Counted from the first letter of the stretch, positions 6,576 to 14,399 are shown. The stretch: 14,463 bases of DNA from JBEHWX01 sp048498995 (GCA_048498995.1 JBEHWX010000132.1:1-14463); one strand, 5' to 3'. A program made the numbers and translations. Notes: generated by a model from the sequence alone, not told the origin.

Positions 6576-8108
6576 ATGCACGACGGCATGAATGCCTCCG
6601 TCGAGGAGGCCCGTATCCCCGCTCCAGCCGATCCGACGGCCGCCGAGCGCACCTATCTCGCCACGCCGCTCGATGAGCTCCTGGCCCCGCGCGAGCCGAG
6701 GGAGCTCGATGAGCGGATGCTCGCGTTCGTCAACGACGTGATCCGCCGCGTTCCCGCCTACGGGAGCTTTCTCGAGCAGGCGGGGATCGATCCCGATTCG
6801 ATAACCACCCCCGCCGATCTGCTCCGACTGCCGCTGGTGACCAAGGAGAAGTACATCCGCAACTACCCGCTCCGCGAGCTCTGCCGCGACGGTCGCCTGG
6901 AGTCGAGCGACATGGTGGCGTTCTCCTCCGGATCGACCGGGCGCCCCACGCTCTGGCCCCGTTCCTCCGATGATGAGATCGGCGCCACGGTCCGCTTCGA
7001 GCAGATCTTCCACGACGCCTTCGAGGCCGATCGCCGGACCACGCTGGCGGTGATTTGCTTCGCGCTCGGCACCTGGGTCGGCGGGATGTACACGGCAAGC
7101 TGCTGTCGTCGTCTGGCGCGCAAGGGCTACCCGGTGGTGACAGTCACGCCGGGGAACAATCGGGAGGAGATTCTCCGCGTGGTGGGGGAGCTCGGGCCGG
7201 AGTTCGATCAGGTGATCCTCCTCGGCTATCCCCCCTTCCTGAAGGACGTGATCGACGCCGGCGTGGCCGGAGGGTTCGACTGGAGCCGGTTCCGCGTCAA
7301 GCTCGTGACCGCCGGCGAGGTGTTCTCCGAGGAGTGGAGGAGCCTCGTGGCCGAGCGGCTCGGCGCAACCGTCGACCCGGCCTACGGCTTCGCTTCCCTC
7401 TATGGCACCGCGGACGCCGGCGTGCTCGCCAACGAAACGCCCCTGTCGATCGCGATCCGGCGGTGGCTGGCGCGCAATCCCGACGCCGCGCGGGAGCTCT
7501 TCGGCGAGTCGCGCCTGCCGACGCTCGTGCAGTACGATCCGCTCCATCGTCGGTTCGAGACGACCGGAGGGACGCTTCTCTTCACCGGCGACAACGGCAT
7601 TCCGCTGGTGCGCTACCATATCGCCGACTCCGGGGGAATTCTCGGCTACGACGAGCTGCTCGGCTTTCTGGCCGCGCGCGGGTTCGACCCTCGCGAGGAG
7701 CTCGGGGAGCGGGGGGATCGCCGGCTGCCGTTCGCGTATCTCTTCGGCCGCTCCGATTTCACCGTCTCCTATTTCGGCGCGAATATCTATCCCGAAAATA
7801 TCTCGGTCGGACTCGAGCAGGAGGGGGTGAAGGAGTGGGTGACCGGCAAGTTCGTGCTTCGCGCGGTCGAGGACGAGGAGCGGAACCGGCATCTGGCGAT
7901 CGCGGTGGAGCTGGCGCCGGGCGTGGCCGCGGAGATCGACATGGCCGCGCGGATCACCGGGTCGATTCTGGCGGAGCTGCTCCGGCTCAACAGTGAGTTC
8001 GCGCACTACGTGCCGGCCGAGCATCGTCGTCCACGCGTGGAGCTGCGCGCCGCCGGGGATCCGGAATATTTTCCGGTCGGGGTGAAGCACAGATATACGA
8101 GGCGATAA
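6576..8108 (+). CDS. PaaK-like adenylate-forming enzyme (phenylacetate-CoA ligase family)
   Basis: A 510-residue member of the ANL superfamily, which activates a carboxylic acid with ATP to an acyl-adenylate and usually transfers it to CoA. Visible motifs are the P-loop FSSGSTGRPT (116-125), YGTAD (276-280), the nucleotide-binding PLVRYHIADSGG (343-354), the hinge-region GRSDFTVSYFGANIYPENI (391-409), and a C-terminal Lys504 in VGVKHRY that may be the adenylation lysine. It is longer than classic PaaK (about 430-440) and its acyl pocket is unlike anything I can assign, so phenylacetate should not be assumed. The frame is open from a GTG at 6492, but that start gives an Arg/Pro-rich tail without family pattern. 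I chose ATG 6576; 6588 is equally possible, and none has a clear Shine-Dalgarno site. The PAP2 gene follows after only 3 nt, so the two are almost surely cotranscribed. Confidence 0.85.
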   Translation: MHDGMNASVEEARIPAPADPTAAERTYLATPLDELLAPREPRELDERMLAFVNDVIRRVPAYGSFLEQAGIDPDSITTPADLLRLPLVTKEKYIRNYPLRELCRDGRLESSDMVAFSSGSTGRPTLWPRSSDDEIGATVRFEQIFHDAFEADRRTTLAVICFALGTWVGGMYTASCCRRLARKGYPVVTVTPGNNREEILRVVGELGPEFDQVILLGYPPFLKDVIDAGVAGGFDWSRFRVKLVTAGEVFSEEWRSLVAERLGATVDPAYGFASLYGTADAGVLANETPLSIAIRRWLARNPDAARELFGESRLPTLVQYDPLHRRFETTGGTLLFTGDNGIPLVRYHIADSGGILGYDELLGFLAARGFDPREELGERGDRRLPFAYLFGRSDFTVSYFGANIYPENISVGLEQEGVKEWVTGKFVLRAVEDEERNRHLAIAVELAPGVAAEIDMAARITGSILAELLRLNSEFAHYVPAEHRRPRVELRAAGDPEYFPVGVKHRYTRR

Positions 8109-8111
8109 TCG

Positions 8112-8897
8112 ATGAGCGAGATGATGTCCGATCGCGGCGCGGAGCCGACCAACGAATCCGCGCGGATGAACGAGAACGTCGAGCGGGGGCTGGCTCCGGG
8201 CGGGAGCGTCTCCCGCGTGCGATGGCTGCTCGACCGGCTCATCTCCTTCTACGGCATCACGCTGGCGATCGGCGTGGGGGCCACCGCGGTTTTCGGCTGG
8301 CTGGCCGATGAGGTGCTCGAGGCGGAGTTCGCCGGGTTCAACCGCGCGGTGCTGCTGGCGATTCACCGGCACGCCACGCCGACGCTGGACCAGCTCGCGC
8401 TGGCGGCGAGCTGGCTCGGCTCCGGACTCGGCCTGGTGCTGCTGACCGTGGCTCTGGCCGTGCTCTTCGTCCGCGCGCGCAAGGTGGTCGACGCCTGGAT
8501 TCTGGTGGTGGCGATTATCGGCGGCTGGCTTCTGTCGGCGACATTGAAACTTGCCTTCCACCAGGAGCGTCCGCGGTTGTTTCCGCATCTGGAGTCGGCG
8601 GCGAACTTCAGCTTCCCGAGCGGCCACTCCCTGGCGTCGTTCGTCTACTGGGGCTTTCTGGCGACGTGGCTCATTCTGCAGGAGCCGCGCCAGCTATGGC
8701 GGTGGATCGTGGGCCTGGTCTGCCTGGGCGTTGCCAGCGCGGTCGCGGTCAGCCGGCTGTATATCGGCGTGCATTGGCCGACGGACGTCGTGGCCGGTAT
8801 GCTGGTGGCGGTGGTGTGGCTCTCCTGGCTTTTCGCCGGCCGGCAGTGGCTCGCCCACCGGATCGCCCGCCGCGCGGGGGCGGAGCGGGGAGCGTGA
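8112..8897 (+). CDS. PAP2 family membrane phosphatase
   Basis: A 261-residue integral membrane protein of the type 2 phosphatidic acid phosphatase family, which removes phosphate from lipid phosphates such as phosphatidate or undecaprenyl diphosphate. All three signature motifs are intact: KLAFHQERP (Lys146, Arg153-Pro154), PSGH (169-172) and SRLYIGVHWPTD (Ser214-Arg215, His221, Asp225). His172, His221 and Asp225 are the expected catalytic residues. Six hydrophobic segments are visible, at about 45-65, 97-120, 126-146, 174-190, 197-213 and 226-243. The N-terminal 35 residues are polar and probably cytoplasmic; a later start at Met19 is possible. GAGG ends 9 nt before ATG 8112, overlapping the end of the PaaK-like gene. 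Placement suggests a role in envelope lipid metabolism. The precise lipid cannot be told from sequence. Confidence 0.92.
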   Translation: MSEMMSDRGAEPTNESARMNENVERGLAPGGSVSRVRWLLDRLISFYGITLAIGVGATAVFGWLADEVLEAEFAGFNRAVLLAIHRHATPTLDQLALAASWLGSGLGLVLLTVALAVLFVRARKVVDAWILVVAIIGGWLLSATLKLAFHQERPRLFPHLESAANFSFPSGHSLASFVYWGFLATWLILQEPRQLWRWIVGLVCLGVASAVAVSRLYIGVHWPTDVVAGMLVAVVWLSWLFAGRQWLAHRIARRAGAERGA

Positions 8898-8901
8898 GAT
8901 G

Positions 8902-8918
8902 ATCGCGTCCCTCGCGAT
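8902..8918. terminator. Small hairpin just after the PAP2 stop
   Basis: ATCGCG and CGCGAT pair with a 5-nt loop, 4 nt after the PAP2 stop codon. There is no T-tract. It may be a 3'-end stabiliser rather than a terminator. Further weak hairpins follow, for example CCGGC-GTGAA-GCCGG at 8963-8977. Confidence 0.3.
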
Positions 8919-9025
8919 TCGAAGGCGCGATGGCCAGCCGTCACGGGCGCCTGGCCACCAATCCGGCGTGAAGCCGGGCGGATGAGATCGGTGTCCGCGG
9001 GTGAGCGGGCCCCGTACAACAGGTA

Positions 9026-9055
9026 TCGCCGCGCGGCATGGGGTCCGCGCGGCGA
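9026..9055. terminator. Strong hairpin between convergent genes, probable bidirectional terminator
   Basis: TCGCCGCGCGG (9026-9036) pairs perfectly with CCGCGCGGCGA (9045-9055) across the 8-nt loop CATGGGGT, an 11-bp stem almost wholly G:C. It sits in the 269-bp gap between the + strand run ending at 8897 and the - strand run ending at 9167, where a two-way terminator is expected. No T-tract follows on either side, so termination would depend on the stem alone or another factor. I see no gene in the gap. Confidence 0.65.
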
Positions 9056-9166
9056 CATATGATCAACGGGAAGTTCTCGGACGTGTCCGGGTTCCCCTCG
9101 TTCATCGCGTAACGAGCTCCACGCTCGATCGTTCGGGAGAGATTCCCTGGGGAAGCCCCTGGGGGA

Positions 9167-9379
9167 TCACGGTCCCGGGAAGAGCGCTCCGCCGGTGCCC
9201 AGAATCACGGCGATGATCATCAGGATCACGCCGATGATGAGCGCCAGCATTGCTCCGGACCGGGTAGGCTTCACCGGCTCGCCGCCGCGGGCATTGGCCA
9301 TCGGCGTGTCCTTCCTTCCACTCAGATCCGGCCTGAGCGAATCGTAGTCATCGATCCGCTGTTTCATCGTGCCAGCCAT
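9167..9379 (-). CDS. Small single-span membrane protein, 70 aa
   Basis: I do not recognise a family. The 70-residue product has a polar, charged N-terminal half (residues 1-42), one hydrophobic span of about 21 residues (ALIIGVILMIIAVIL within 43-63), and a short tail ending ALFPGP. It is probably an inner-membrane protein with the N-terminus cytoplasmic. The start at 9379 has GAGGAG 8 nt upstream. An in-frame ATG at 9301 (MANARGGEPV) also has a very good site, AAGGA 7 nt upstream, and would give a 44-residue form that keeps the whole membrane span. A GTG at 9385 is less well spaced. It lies 153 nt downstream of the other small membrane protein gene on the same strand. Both share a polar head followed by a C-terminal span, without obvious sequence identity. 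Confidence 0.65.
   Translation of the reverse strand: MAGTMKQRIDDYDSLRPDLSGRKDTPMANARGGEPVKPTRSGAMLALIIGVILMIIAVILGTGGALFPGP
9309..9313 (-). promoter_or_regulatory. Internal ribosome binding site for a 44-aa form
   Basis: On the - strand, AAGGA (within GGAAGGAAGGA) ends 7 nt before an in-frame ATG at 9301, inside the 70-aa gene. This is at least as good as the site of the upstream start, so the gene may make two products or the shorter one may be the true protein. Confidence 0.6.
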
Positions 9380-9387
9380 CGTCACAT

Positions 9388-9393
9388 CTCCTC
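9388..9393 (-). promoter_or_regulatory. Ribosome binding site of the 70-aa membrane protein
   Basis: GAGGAG on the - strand ends 8 nt before the ATG at 9379; this decides the 9379 start over the GTG at 9385. Confidence 0.75.
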
Positions 9394-9508
9394 GGTTATC
9401 GATTCATCCCATCGTTCCAACACTCACTTCTCCGGCATCCACCGCGCGTCGGCCGTGGCCGCGCGCCATCTCCCCGATCATCGAGCATCGCTCGGCGAGA
9501 CCCGATGT

Positions 9509-9529
9509 CCGAGGATCATCGATCCCCGG
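9509..9529 (-). terminator. Hairpin right after the 67-aa gene
   Basis: CCGAGGATC (9509-9517) and GATCCCCGG (9521-9529) form a 9-position stem with one A/C mismatch and a 3-nt loop. It begins 3 nt past the stop codon of the small gene read on the - strand. No T-tract is present. It may end or stabilise the transcript and separate the two small genes. Confidence 0.45.
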
Positions 9530-9532
9530 CGA

Positions 9533-9736
9533 TCAGTAGCTGGTGGAATTATATCCCATCCCGATCATCGCGAAGATCAGGCCGATAATGGCCAGGGCGA
9601 AGGTGATGATCACCAGGGTGACACCACCGCCTCCCATCGCCGGTCCTCGGTTGCTGTAGAGCCGTCCGGGGCCGCCGATCGTCATCGTACTATTGGCCGG
9701 TTCATTCCGGTCCATCGGCATCGTTTCATCAGCCAT
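9533..9736 (-). CDS. Small single-span membrane protein, 67 aa
   Basis: No recognised family. The 67-residue product has a polar N-terminal region with several Met and Asn residues, a Gly-rich turn (GPAMGGGG, 31-38), and one hydrophobic span at about 39-60 (TLVIITFALAIIGLIFAMIG), ending GYNSTSY. It is probably an inner-membrane protein. The start at 9736 is chosen because GGGAG stands 7 nt upstream; a longer frame reaching 9796 has no such site and gives an unlikely head. The gene begins 97 nt downstream of the rRNA methyltransferase stop on the same strand and is followed by the 70-aa membrane protein. Intact frame, good ribosome binding site and clear membrane span support a real gene despite its size. 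Confidence 0.7.
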   Translation of the reverse strand: MADETMPMDRNEPANSTMTIGGPGRLYSNRGPAMGGGGVTLVIITFALAIIGLIFAMIGMGYNSTSY

Positions 9737-9743
9737 GACATTA

Positions 9744-9748
9744 CTCCC
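9744..9748 (-). promoter_or_regulatory. Ribosome binding site of the 67-aa membrane protein
   Basis: GGGAG on the - strand ends 7 nt before the ATG at 9736 and fixes the start there. Confidence 0.75.
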
Positions 9749-9832
9749 ATTTCCTGTTCGACATCTCATCGCTGCATAGTGCAGAAGACGTGCCAACCGT
9801 CACCATGGGAGCGCCGCCGGGCCCGGCAATGC

Positions 9833-11380
9833 CTACAGATCGTTCCGCACCAGCCGCGCCACGGTCTCGACGTGGTAGGTCTGGGGGAACATGTCCACCG
9901 GGCGGATCATCTCCACGCGATAGCGCTCGCCGAGCAGGGCAAGATCGCGCGCCTGCGTGGTCGGATTGCAGCTGATATAGCTGATCCGGCGCGGCGCCAG
10001 CTCGATCATCCGGCGCACCACATCCTCGTGCATGCCGGCGCGCGGGGGATCGGTGATGATCACCTCCGGCTCCCCATGCTCCTGGGTCAGCCCCTGCATC
10101 GTGATCACGTCCTTCAGGTCGCCGGCCACGAACGTCACGTTGCCGATGCCGTTGCGCACTGCGTTGGCGCGGGCATCGAGAATCGCCCCCTCGTTGAGCT
10201 CCACGCCGAGCGCGCGTCCGGCGCGCCGTGCCGCGGCCAGCGTGATCGTGCCGGCGCCGCAGTAGAGATCCCAGACGTTCTCATGGCCGAGCAGTCCGGC
10301 CGCCTCCAGGGCCGCCTCGTAGAGCACGTCGGCCTGCGGGCTGTTGGTCTGAAAGAAGGAGAAGGGGGAGATGGTGAACTCGTTGCCGGCCACCCGCTCG
10401 GTGATCGTCCCGGAGCCGTACCAGAGGCGGGTCTCCTCGCTGAAGGCGATCTGCGCCTTCTTCCGGTTGATCCCCTGCACCAGGGTCGTCACCTCCGGGA
10501 TCTCCGCGGCCAGCCGCACGGCGTAGAGCGCCATGCTGTCGGTGGCGTCGTCGTTGGTCACCAGGATCACCATGATCTCCCCGGTGGCGCGCGACTGGCG
10601 GACGATCAGGTTCCGGAGCAGGCCGGTGTGGGTCATGGTGGCGTAGGGCCTGATGCCATGCTCGAGGGCGAAGGCCCGCGTGAAGTTCAGGATCCGGTTG
10701 CTCGTCTCCGACTGCAGCCAGCACTTCTGCACGTCGAGCACCTTGTCGAACCGCCCCGGCACGTGGAGCCCGAGCGCGAAGCTCCGGTCCAGCGGATCTC
10801 CCTCGGCGATCTCCTGTTCGGTGAGCCAGCGCTGATCGCCGAAGGAGAATTCCATCTTGTTCCGATAGAAGTATTCCTCGGCGCAGCCGATCGCCGGCAG
10901 CACCTCCACTCCGGCGATGCCGCCGATCCGCTCGATGGCGTCGACCACGTGCTGGCGCTTCCAGCGAAGCTGCTCGGCGTAGTTGAGGTTCTGCCACTTG
11001 CAGCCGCCGCAGGTGCCGAAGTAGAAGCAGGGGGGCGTCACCCGCGACGGGCTCGGCTCCAGCACCTCGATGGTGCGCGCCTCGGCGTGCCGCTTCTTGG
11101 TCTTGAACACCCGCGCGGTGACGGTATCGCCCGGCACGCATCCCGAAACGAACACCGCCATTCCTTCGTGCCGCGCCACGCAGCCCCCCTCGAACGCCGC
11201 CGCCTCGGCGCGCAGCACGTAGGTTGCTCCTTTCTTCATCCGCGGCGCGGTCTGCCGGTTCTCCCGTTGTTCCTCCGGCTCTCCATCGGTCCGTTCCGTG
11301 TCGGGACCTTCCGGCCGTCCGTCGACCGGCTGTCCGTCGACCGGTTCGTTCTGGCCGCCGATGCTCTCCTCGTTGGTCAT
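9833..11380 (-). CDS. rlmD: 23S rRNA (uracil-C5)-methyltransferase, RumA/RlmD type
   Basis: A 515-residue S-adenosylmethionine-dependent enzyme that makes 5-methyluridine in 23S rRNA. A TRAM-type RNA-binding domain spans about 49-110. Cysteines in CFYFGTCGGCKW (Cys118, Cys124, Cys127) plus Cys220 match the [4Fe-4S] ligands of RumA. The methyltransferase domain shows FFQTNSPQA (342-350), the SAM motif DLYCGAGT (371-378), DPPRAGM (444-450), the catalytic Cys471 in SCNP, and Glu505 in HVETVARL, the expected base. It is longer than typical RlmD (about 430-470) because of an acidic, Pro/Glu/Gly-rich extension of about 47 residues. The ATG at 11380 has a GGA 9 nt upstream; the alternative Met48 has no site. 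RlmD (U1939) is the default call, but the related RlmCD or RlmC specificity cannot be excluded from sequence. Confidence 0.9.
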   Translation of the reverse strand: MTNEESIGGQNEPVDGQPVDGRPEGPDTERTDGEPEEQRENRQTAPRMKKGATYVLRAEAAAFEGGCVARHEGMAVFVSGCVPGDTVTARVFKTKKRHAEARTIEVLEPSPSRVTPPCFYFGTCGGCKWQNLNYAEQLRWKRQHVVDAIERIGGIAGVEVLPAIGCAEEYFYRNKMEFSFGDQRWLTEQEIAEGDPLDRSFALGLHVPGRFDKVLDVQKCWLQSETSNRILNFTRAFALEHGIRPYATMTHTGLLRNLIVRQSRATGEIMVILVTNDDATDSMALYAVRLAAEIPEVTTLVQGINRKKAQIAFSEETRLWYGSGTITERVAGNEFTISPFSFFQTNSPQADVLYEAALEAAGLLGHENVWDLYCGAGTITLAAARRAGRALGVELNEGAILDARANAVRNGIGNVTFVAGDLKDVITMQGLTQEHGEPEVIITDPPRAGMHEDVVRRMIELAPRRISYISCNPTTQARDLALLGERYRVEMIRPVDMFPQTYHVETVARLVRNDL

Positions 11381-11663
11381 GATCGCTCGTCCTGCTGTTG
11401 CTCTGTTGACTCTCGTGAAATGATCCGGGCGCTCGCGGGCCGCCGTGAGATGCCGGCTCGATGCGAGGCCGTGCCGCGTCGGGCTCGCGCGGAGCGTCGG
11501 CTCTTGGAGCCTGCGCTCGCGAAAACGGGGCGCGGATGAGTCGGGAGGATTCCGACCCGATCGCGTCGTGCGACCGGCCGGCCACCTGGCTCATCCGCGC
11601 TCCATCCCGCCCCGTCACCGGGGCGCGTCATGGCTCATCCCCGGCATGGGGACGATGATGATC
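11381..11663 (-). other. Spacer between the YfhO and methyltransferase genes
   Basis: A 283-bp gap between two - strand genes. It contains the hairpin at 11608-11625, TGGCTCATCC twice on the + strand (11587-11596 and 11631-11640) flanking that hairpin, and no convincing -35/-10 pair for the methyltransferase gene. No protein-coding frame here looks real. Confidence 0.5.
11608..11625 (-). terminator. Hairpin downstream of the YfhO gene
   Basis: CGCCCCG (11608-11614) and CGGGGCG (11619-11625) form a perfect 7-bp G:C stem with a TCAC loop, about 38 nt past the YfhO stop. No T-tract follows on the - strand. Position supports a transcript-end role. Confidence 0.5.
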
Positions 11664-14399
11664 TCAGACGTCGTCCTCCTCGATCACCGGAGCGTCGTGG
11701 CGCGGATCGGGATCCTCCTTCCGGTTGCGGCGCTGCAGCACGAAGCCGAAGGCGATCGTGCCGAGCGTGACCAGATTGAGTCCGAGCGAGGCCCACTTGC
11801 CGGTCTCGAAGCCGTGGCTGACGTAGTTCATCTCGATCGTGTGCTTGCCGGCCGGCACCACCAGCCCGCGCAGCAGGTAGTTGGCGCCGACGATCTCGAC
11901 CTCCTTGCCGTCGATCGTGGCGTGCCACGACGGGGGATAGTTGATCTCGCTGATCACCAGGAAGTTCGAGCCGGGGCCCGGCGCATCGACCTCCATGGCG
12001 ATGTGGAGCGGCTCATAGCGGGTGATTTTCACCGTGCCGCCGATCTTGCTCGCCAGCGGATGCGCGCCGGCCGCCATCGCGGCGGCTCCCATCCGTCCGA
12101 CCGCGGAGGTGTCGGCGGCCATCGTCGAATCGTGCGGCGCGACCGCTCCGGCCGGAGCTCCGCCGATGCCGGCCGGAACGTTGCCGGCCGGGGAGATCCG
12201 CGTCGCCAGCGGCGAGCTCACGTAGGCCACGTCCCACGGATTGAAGGCGTTCTCCTTGATCCGGGTGAGCACCGTCCGTCCGTCGGCCACCTCGACCCGG
12301 TTGACGAACCAGGCGCGGGGCATCGCCGAATCGTTCTGGAGCACCACCGCCTTCTTCTCGCGCGAGGTGAAGACCGGGCGGAGGCTGCCGCCGATCGGCC
12401 CCTCGGCGATGATGTACTTGGCGTTGAGCAGGTGCCAGGCCAGCGGCGCGGTCGGCATGTCGCCGTTGCCGGCGATATCCAGCAGGTCCTGGTAGTTCCG
12501 GAGCTTGGCGGCGTGATAGCCGATGATATTCTCCTCGAAGTGATACGCCGGATAGTTCGGATGCCGGGTCAGGTCCATCATCCGGTACTTATCCTTCTCC
12601 TGCTTCACGAACGCGTCCACGTCGGTGGCGTTGAAGACGCTCATCACTTCCTTCTCCGGAGCGTAATCCATCGGGCGGTAGTCGACGCGCCAGAGGTCGA
12701 TCAGGAGAATCGCCAGCAGGCCGATCTTCAGCACCGTCGGCGTCAGGCGTCCCTTGACGTAGAAGTACATCAGCAGGAGCGTGGCCACGCCGAGCATGCC
12801 GCAGATGATCCAGTCGCCGATCATCATGTTGAAGATCGATTCCTGGAGGGAGGCCGGATACTGGCCGGTGGTCTTGGCCGCGGCCAGCGATGCCATGTAG
12901 CCGCTCTTGAGCGCGGACTGGCCGAGCGCGCCGATCAGCGTGAAGGCGCCGAAGAATCCGGCGAACATCAGCAGCGTCCGATCGGAGCCGGGATTGTCGC
13001 CGGCGCGCTTCATCGCCAGGAGCGTCTCGATGCCGAACCCGGCGAGGATCGGGAAGACGAACTCCAGCAGCACCAGCGACTGGCTCGGCGCTCGGAACTT
13101 GTTGAAGCCGGGCACCCAGTTGTAGAACAGATCGAAGAGGATCGAGAAGTTCTTGCCGAAAGAGAGGAGCATGCCGAAGAACCCGATCACCACGAGCGCC
13201 TGCACGAAGCGGTTCCTCCGGTTCATCCAGGCGCCGAAGACGCCGAGGATCAGCACCCCGATCCCCATGTAGTGCGCCGCGTCGGTAAAGGGCATCTGGC
13301 CCCAGTAGGTCATCACCTGCTGCGGCTGGTTGCCGGTTTCCGGGCCGGTGTAGCTCACCTTGCCGAAGCCGAAGTACGCCGGTACCACGTAGGTGATCAG
13401 CTCCTCGATCGAGAAGGACCAGTTGGTGGCGTACTCATAGCCGTGCCCCACCTCCATCGCTCCCTCGGTGTGCTGCGGGTCGGCGGTGATGGCCGCGGCC
13501 CCTCGGGTGGAGTAGGGGAGATATTCCTGCACCGCCAGGTTCCGGTCCATGCCCATCCCGTAGGCGAACGCTCCGGCGACCGCCACCATGGCGGCGGTCA
13601 CCAGCACGTTGGCGACCTTCTCCTTGGCCAGCGCGGCGCCGATCAGCTCGAAGACCAGGTAGATGCCGATCGCGCAGGCGCCGTAGAATGCCGTCTGAAG
13701 GTGCGCCGATTCCCAGAAGACGTGGATGGCGGCGATCAGCAGACCGGTGTAGAGAAGGCTCCACCTCTTGATCAACTGTTCGAGGCAGAGGAAGATGTAG
13801 GGGAAGGTCATCAGCACCATGATCTTGGTGTTGTGCCCGATCATGATGTAGATGATGATCCAGGTGCTGAAGATGGCCGCCAGCGCCACGAACAGGGAGG
13901 TGGAGCGCGCCGCCTGCTTGGAGCGCATCAGCAGGTACATCCCGAGCCCGTAGAGGAAGTAATACATCACCATCCTCATCACCGGGTAGTTGACCACGCC
14001 GAAGATGTTTTCCCCCATCAGGACCCCTTTCATGATCAGGTCCCACCAGCGGTTGCCGGTCACCAAAAGCGCGGCGAATCCGGGCATGCCGCTGAAGATG
14101 TAGGGGATCCAGTGCGGGATCTCCCCACGCTTGTCCATCTCGCTCAGGTAGGGGCGGAAGCTCTCCCAGGAGATGTTGTCGCTGGCGTTGAAGACCTTGC
14201 CGGAGAAGATCACCGGGCCGAAGAAGATCAGCAGGGCCAGCAGGATCAGCCCGACGAAGATCCAGTTGTGGTACTTCGTCGGGACGCCGGCCAGCGGCGA
14301 TCCGCTCGGGCCGATCGGCGTTGCCGCCGACGGCCGCGGGCGCGTCCCGGCGGTGCGGGACGGCGTGCGCTTCGACGACGCGTTGCGCTGAGTTGCCAT
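11664..14399 (-). CDS. YfhO family polytopic membrane protein
   Basis: A 911-residue membrane protein of the YfhO family. Members resemble the large multi-span glycosyltransferases of the GT-C type and are thought to act in envelope glycan or lipoteichoic-type modification; activity here is unproven. A basic Ser/Thr/Pro-rich tail (1-45) precedes about 13 membrane spans between 46 and 570 (for example 46-64, 168-188, 264-282, 436-462, 524-546). The family-like FRAPSQSL lies at 435-442. A large extracytoplasmic domain (about 571-870) holds the characteristic close WHATIDGKEVEIVGANYLLR with GLVVPAGKHTIEMNY (825-859), then a last span (872-889) and an acidic tail. Residues 738-784 are an Ala/Gly-rich low-complexity insert unlike the rest. 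The ATG at 14399 has no clear Shine-Dalgarno site. The methyltransferase gene follows after 283 bp, so they are probably separate units. Confidence 0.9.
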   Translation of the reverse strand: MATQRNASSKRTPSRTAGTRPRPSAATPIGPSGSPLAGVPTKYHNWIFVGLILLALLIFFGPVIFSGKVFNASDNISWESFRPYLSEMDKRGEIPHWIPYIFSGMPGFAALLVTGNRWWDLIMKGVLMGENIFGVVNYPVMRMVMYYFLYGLGMYLLMRSKQAARSTSLFVALAAIFSTWIIIYIMIGHNTKIMVLMTFPYIFLCLEQLIKRWSLLYTGLLIAAIHVFWESAHLQTAFYGACAIGIYLVFELIGAALAKEKVANVLVTAAMVAVAGAFAYGMGMDRNLAVQEYLPYSTRGAAAITADPQHTEGAMEVGHGYEYATNWSFSIEELITYVVPAYFGFGKVSYTGPETGNQPQQVMTYWGQMPFTDAAHYMGIGVLILGVFGAWMNRRNRFVQALVVIGFFGMLLSFGKNFSILFDLFYNWVPGFNKFRAPSQSLVLLEFVFPILAGFGIETLLAMKRAGDNPGSDRTLLMFAGFFGAFTLIGALGQSALKSGYMASLAAAKTTGQYPASLQESIFNMMIGDWIICGMLGVATLLLMYFYVKGRLTPTVLKIGLLAILLIDLWRVDYRPMDYAPEKEVMSVFNATDVDAFVKQEKDKYRMMDLTRHPNYPAYHFEENIIGYHAAKLRNYQDLLDIAGNGDMPTAPLAWHLLNAKYIIAEGPIGGSLRPVFTSREKKAVVLQNDSAMPRAWFVNRVEVADGRTVLTRIKENAFNPWDVAYVSSPLATRISPAGNVPAGIGGAPAGAVAPHDSTMAADTSAVGRMGAAAMAAGAHPLASKIGGTVKITRYEPLHIAMEVDAPGPGSNFLVISEINYPPSWHATIDGKEVEIVGANYLLRGLVVPAGKHTIEMNYVSHGFETGKWASLGLNLVTLGTIAFGFVLQRRNRKEDPDPRHDAPVIEEDDV

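Noticed and set aside
9816..9827. 12-bp palindrome GCCGGGCCCGGC just downstream of the methyltransferase gene
   Set aside because: No loop and no T-tract; it could be a terminator stem, but palindromes of this composition are common in such GC-rich sequence.
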